Assembly: GCA_020062525.1 (NCBI GenBank)
Contig: JAGUWE010000020.1
Coordinates: 1 to 5,664, forward strand
Source of the DNA: Patescibacteria group bacterium
GTDB taxonomy: Bacteria; Patescibacteriota; Patescibacteriia; JAACEG01; JAGUWE01
Reading direction: 5' to 3'
DNA length: 5,664 nucleotides
This document shows, piece by piece, positions 4,214-5,664 of this stretch. The notes beneath the pieces were generated by a model. The model ran no database searches. It was not told where the DNA came from and was given only the letters and a program-made list of their open reading frames with translations. The translations under genes and the position numbers were made by a program. How positions within the stretch are numbered: the stretch's first letter is position 1; every line of letters begins with the position of its first letter.

Positions 4214-4921
4214 ATGAAATACAAACGCGTTTTACTTAAAGTTTCTGGCGAAATTTTTGCTGGTAAAAGAGTTTTTGGCATTGATTTTGATAGTATTCAT
4301 AAAGTAGCCAAAGAAATTGCTTGTCTTTGTCACTTAGGTACCGAAATAGGAATTGTCGTGGGGGGCGGTAATATTTTCCGCGGTCGAATGGTTAAAAATC
4401 ACCAGTTAGAAAAAACTACAGCTGATTATATGGGAATGGTAGCCACTGTTTTAAATGCTTTGGCGTTGCAATCAATTTTAGAAATTAAAGAGAAAATTCC
4501 TACCCGGGTGCAAACTGCTTTGACGATGCAAGAAGTAGCTGAACCTTATATCCGGCGCCGGGCAATACGACATTTAGAAAAAGGACGAATTGTGATTTTT
4601 GCTGGCGGTTCAGGTAATCCTTATTTTACCACTGATACTGCCGCTTCATTGCGGGCTTTGGAAATCAAGGCTGATGTTTTACTTAAAATGACTGATAAGG
4701 TTGATGGTGTTTATTCCGGCGATCCTTTAAAAGATAAAAAGGCAAAAAAATTTGCTAAGTTATCATTTAGAGAAGCCTTAGTTAAACGGCTCAAAGTAAT
4801 GGACAGCACGGCCTTTAGTTTATGTTTGGACAATCAACTGCCGATTGTGGTCTTTAAATTTCAACCGGGCAATTTAGTCAAAATTATTAAAGGAGAAAAA
4901 GTTGGGACAATTGTTAATTAA
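4214..4921 (+). CDS. pyrH: UMP kinase (uridylate kinase)
   Basis: This is the bacterial hexameric UMP kinase of the amino acid kinase fold, which makes UDP from UMP and ATP. Its 235 residues are a normal length (E. coli 241). Motifs are LLKVSGE (7-13, phosphate binding), VVGGGNIFRG (48-57), ADYMGM (70-75), GGSGNPYFTTDTAA (131-144, UMP/phosphate site), DKVDGVYSGDP (161-171, nucleotide base region) and MDSTAFSLC (196-204). The start ATG has no SD; AATTTTTT directly precedes it, and the nearest AGAGG is about 35 nt away, inside tsf. Translation may depend on coupling to tsf, whose stop is 13 nt upstream. The gene usually next, frr, is missing here; the RicT-like gene follows after 16 nt. Confidence 0.97.
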   Translation: MKYKRVLLKVSGEIFAGKRVFGIDFDSIHKVAKEIACLCHLGTEIGIVVGGGNIFRGRMVKNHQLEKTTADYMGMVATVLNALALQSILEIKEKIPTRVQTALTMQEVAEPYIRRRAIRHLEKGRIVIFAGGSGNPYFTTDTAASLRALEIKADVLLKMTDKVDGVYSGDPLKDKKAKKFAKLSFREALVKRLKVMDSTAFSLCLDNQLPIVVFKFQPGNLVKIIKGEKVGTIVN

Positions 4922-4937
4922 AAATTATTTAGAGATT

Positions 4938-5664
4938 ATGAAAATAGCCGAAGTCCAATTTTATGACTGGGATAAGCCATATGATTTTAGTTTTGAAGAT
5001 GATTTAGGTCTTAAAGTTGGTGATCAAGTAATAATTAAAACTGATTTGGGGTTAGAAATGGGGGAAGTGAAAAGAGTGCAAAACCTTGAAGAAAACGAAC
5101 AAGAATTAGATTTTTTAAAGCCAATTTTACGTAAAGCTAATTTGACTGATAAAGAAAAAGTCCAGGAAAAAGGGAAAAAGAAAGAAGAAGCACTTAATTG
5201 GTGTAAAAAAATAATCACCAAGCATAATTTAGATATGAAATTGATTGATGTTTATCATTCTTTTGACGGCGGCAGAATAACTTTTACTTTTACTTCTCCA
5301 GGGAGGGTTGATTTTCGTGAATTAGTTAAGGGCCTAACCCGTCATTTTCAAAAATCAGTTCGGCTTCACCAACTAGGGATTAGAGATGAAGCAAAAATTA
5401 GCGGTGATATTGGTTTGTGTGGTCGAAATCTCTGCTGTAAAACTGTCTTAAAGGCTTTGGAAAATATTAGTTCTGATCTAGTGCGACTTCAGCAACTGAC
5501 CCAACGCGGTTCAGATAGAGTTTCGGGCATTTGTGGTCGTTTAATGTGCTGTTTGGCTTATGAGCAGGAATTATACAAAGAAATGAGCCAGGGCTTGCCA
5601 GAAATCGGCGCGGCGATAGAAACTGAGAAAGGTAAAGGCAAAGTTGTTGGCTGGCAGGTCTTGC
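4938..5664 (+). CDS. ricT: RicT/YaaT-like PSP1-domain protein, C-terminus cut by window edge
   Basis: The first 242 residues are present. The start is the ATG giving MKIAEVQFYDWDKPYDF. A small N-terminal beta domain (1-60; VGDQVIIKTDLGLEMGEV at 27-44) leads into a charged helical linker (70-95). The PSP1 C-terminal domain follows: YHSFDGGRITFTFTSPGRVD (106-125), FRELVKGL, then LGIRDEAK (146-153). Two cysteine clusters, CGRNLCC (161-167) and CGRLMCC (199-205), match the Bacillus subtilis RicT (YaaT) pattern. There RicT with RicA and RicF forms an iron-sulfur complex that assists RNase Y-dependent mRNA processing. No RicA or RicF is visible here, so a role in RNA maturation is inference from the family. 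It lies 16 nt after pyrH with only a weak AGAG upstream, so it is likely in the same transcript. Confidence 0.9.
   Translation, partial: MKIAEVQFYDWDKPYDFSFEDDLGLKVGDQVIIKTDLGLEMGEVKRVQNLEENEQELDFLKPILRKANLTDKEKVQEKGKKKEEALNWCKKIITKHNLDMKLIDVYHSFDGGRITFTFTSPGRVDFRELVKGLTRHFQKSVRLHQLGIRDEAKISGDIGLCGRNLCCKTVLKALENISSDLVRLQQLTQRGSDRVSGICGRLMCCLAYEQELYKEMSQGLPEIGAAIETEKGKGKVVGWQVL

Noticed and set aside
5024..5221. Minus-strand frame inside the RicT-like gene.
   Set aside because: It is opposite the conserved plus-strand frame; Phe/Ser-rich, as expected opposite Lys/Glu codons.

Overview
The window looks like a core-genome segment of a small-genome, AT-rich bacterium, most likely a member of the Patescibacteria/Candidate Phyla Radiation. 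That placement is inference. It rests on the AT-rich composition, the short EF-Ts (191 aa), starts that often lack a Shine-Dalgarno (SD) sequence, and compact housekeeping genes set between short AT-rich gaps. No mobile element, CRISPR array, tRNA or rRNA was seen. No stretch longer than 300 bases lacks a gene.

Layout. The left part (1-2119) reads on the minus strand in the order rpmE (ribosomal protein L31), prfA (release factor 1), then a LigB/MEMO-like gene cut off by the left edge. The right part (2308-5664) reads on the plus strand: a 57-residue four-cysteine protein of unknown function, rpsB (S2), tsf (EF-Ts), pyrH (UMP kinase), and a RicT/YaaT-like PSP1-domain gene cut off by the right edge. 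Two back-to-back promoters with -35 boxes only 3 nt apart (2148-2207) separate the two arms.

The most interesting stretch is 2180-2737, in front of rpsB. In order it holds a good promoter, a boxA-like antitermination motif (TGTTCTTTGAAA), a strong SD and the small Cys-rich ORF, a stretch of RNA able to form mutually exclusive helices ending in a terminator-like hairpin with a T-run, a second promoter (extended -10) overlapping that hairpin, and a leader hairpin just ahead of the rpsB SD. I read this as a candidate two-promoter, attenuator-controlled rpsB regulatory region. The sequence elements are visible; the regulatory role is a hypothesis.

How the genes work together: L31, S2, EF-Ts and RF1 are all translation components, and pyrH makes UDP for pyrimidine nucleotide synthesis. 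rpsB-tsf-pyrH is the classic bacterial cluster, but the usual next gene frr (ribosome recycling factor) is replaced here by the RicT-like gene. Likewise rpmE-prfA is a common pair, but prmC, which often follows prfA, is replaced by the LigB/MEMO-like gene.
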